Of a DNA stretch of 13,500 nucleotides, positions 13,062 to 13,500 are shown in pieces; positions within the stretch are counted from its first letter, which is position 1, and each line of letters begins with the position of its first letter. The translations under genes and the position numbers were made by a program. The notes beneath the pieces were generated by a model. The model saw only the letters and a program-made list of their open reading frames with translations, searched no databases and had not been told where the DNA came from. Source of the DNA: an uncultured Sphingomonadaceae bacterium (lineage in GTDB: Bacteria > Pseudomonadota > Alphaproteobacteria > Sphingomonadales > Sphingomonadaceae); the NCBI GenBank assembly GCA_946479505.1, contig CAMLGC010000068.1, positions 1-13,500 on the forward strand. Direction: 5' to 3'.

Positions 13062-13500
13062 ATGAGCTTTCCCTGGGCACACCAGTATCAGCCGAAAAAC
13101 CCGTTCATGCGCTGGATGGACGACCGGCTGCCGCTTCCCCGGCTCGCCTACAACGCGATCGGCGCGGGCTATCCGGTGCCGCGCAACCTCAACTATTTCT
13201 GGAATTTCGGCGTCCTCGCGGGCGCGGCGCTGGCGATCCAGATCGTCACCGGCGTCGTGCTGGCGATGCACTATGCGGCGAATGCGGACATCGCCTTCGC
13301 CTCGGTCGAGCACATTATGCGCGACGTCAATGCGGGCTGGTTCCTGCGCTATGCGCACGCGACCGGCGCGTCGATGTTCTTCATCGTCGTCTATCTGCAC
13401 CTCTTCCGCGGCCTTTATTACGGATCGTACAAGGCGCCGCGCGAGATGGTGTGGCTGCTCGGCGTCGTCATCTTCCTGCTGATGATGGCGACCGCGTTCA
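13062..13500 (+). CDS. petB: cytochrome b subunit of bc1 complex (partial, cut by window end)
   Basis: Membrane subunit of the cytochrome bc1 complex that carries the two b haems and the quinol sites. Only the first 146 residues are present; the frame is still open at the window end. Seen: [29 protein letters not shown], the first helix with [11 protein letters not shown], and [20 protein letters not shown] with His99 and His113, 14 residues apart, as for the haem ligands of the second helix. [12 protein letters not shown] follows. The ATG at 13062 is two bases after the petA stop, so the genes are in one operon. A cytochrome c1 gene is expected downstream but is outside the window. Confidence 0.96.
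   Translation, partial: MSFPWAHQYQPKNPFMRWMDDRLPLPRLAYNAIGAGYPVPRNLNYFWNFGVLAGAALAIQIVTGVVLAMHYAANADIAFASVEHIMRDVNAGWFLRYAHATGASMFFIVVYLHLFRGLYYGSYKAPREMVWLLGVVIFLLMMATAF

Noticed and set aside
1..13500. Mobile element, prophage, toxin-antitoxin or defence island
   Set aside because: No transposase, integrase, tRNA attachment site, nuclease or toxin-antitoxin pair is visible, and base composition is even; nearly all named genes are core metabolism.

Overview
The window reads as ordinary chromosomal DNA of an alphaproteobacterium, most likely a sphingomonad (Sphingomonas or a close relative). Four things point there: the visibly high GC content, a GcrA cell-cycle regulator, the dense ATGA-coupled gene pairs, and short dispersed repeats of sphingomonad type whose chance translations read 'HAELVEAP' and 'FGRLRANG'. 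I see no rRNA, tRNA, CRISPR array, phage gene, transposase or integrase. No stretch longer than 300 bases lacks a gene. The largest gaps are 6983-7191, 12280-12472, 4772-4936 and 11444-11565, and their contents are described in the feature list.

Layout. Bases 3-671 (minus) carry gcrA. Divergent from it is a plus-strand run: an ABC-2 permease (735-1580), the arginine genes argD (1671-2861) and argF (2891-3808), the redox chaperone hslO (3842-4771), and the translationally coupled queuosine-precursor genes queC and queE (4937-6255). A terminator-bearing, riboswitch-like leader lies between hslO and queC. Bases 6284-8264 are minus-strand: an exported protein of unknown function, a small Met/Asp/Asn-repeat lipoprotein and lipB. 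A coupled pair of paralogous membrane proteins (8325-9922, plus) then converges on a GNAT acetyltransferase (9901-10494, minus) with a 22-bp tail overlap. Next on the minus strand come hemF (10601-11443), a 57-aa membrane protein (11566-11739) and trmL (11827-12279). The window ends with the start of the plus-strand cytochrome bc1 operon, petA followed by petB, which is cut by the window edge.

How the genes work together. ArgD and ArgF supply consecutive steps of arginine synthesis. QueE and QueC make CDG and then preQ0 for queuosine. LipB starts lipoylation, HemF oxidises coproporphyrinogen for haem, TrmL modifies the tRNA wobble base, and PetA/PetB carry respiratory electron flow. GcrA would link transcription to GANTC methylation. 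One promoter in the window (upstream of the exported-protein gene) has two GANTC sites inside its core, so it is a candidate GcrA target.

I did not find a new multi-gene system. The most interesting signals are small: a possible target-site duplication around a palindromic element that seems to have split an overlapping hemF/GNAT junction; the possible regulatory RNA before queC; the GANTC-bearing promoter; the Met-rich repeat lipoprotein; and a hairpin that hides the argF ribosome binding site.
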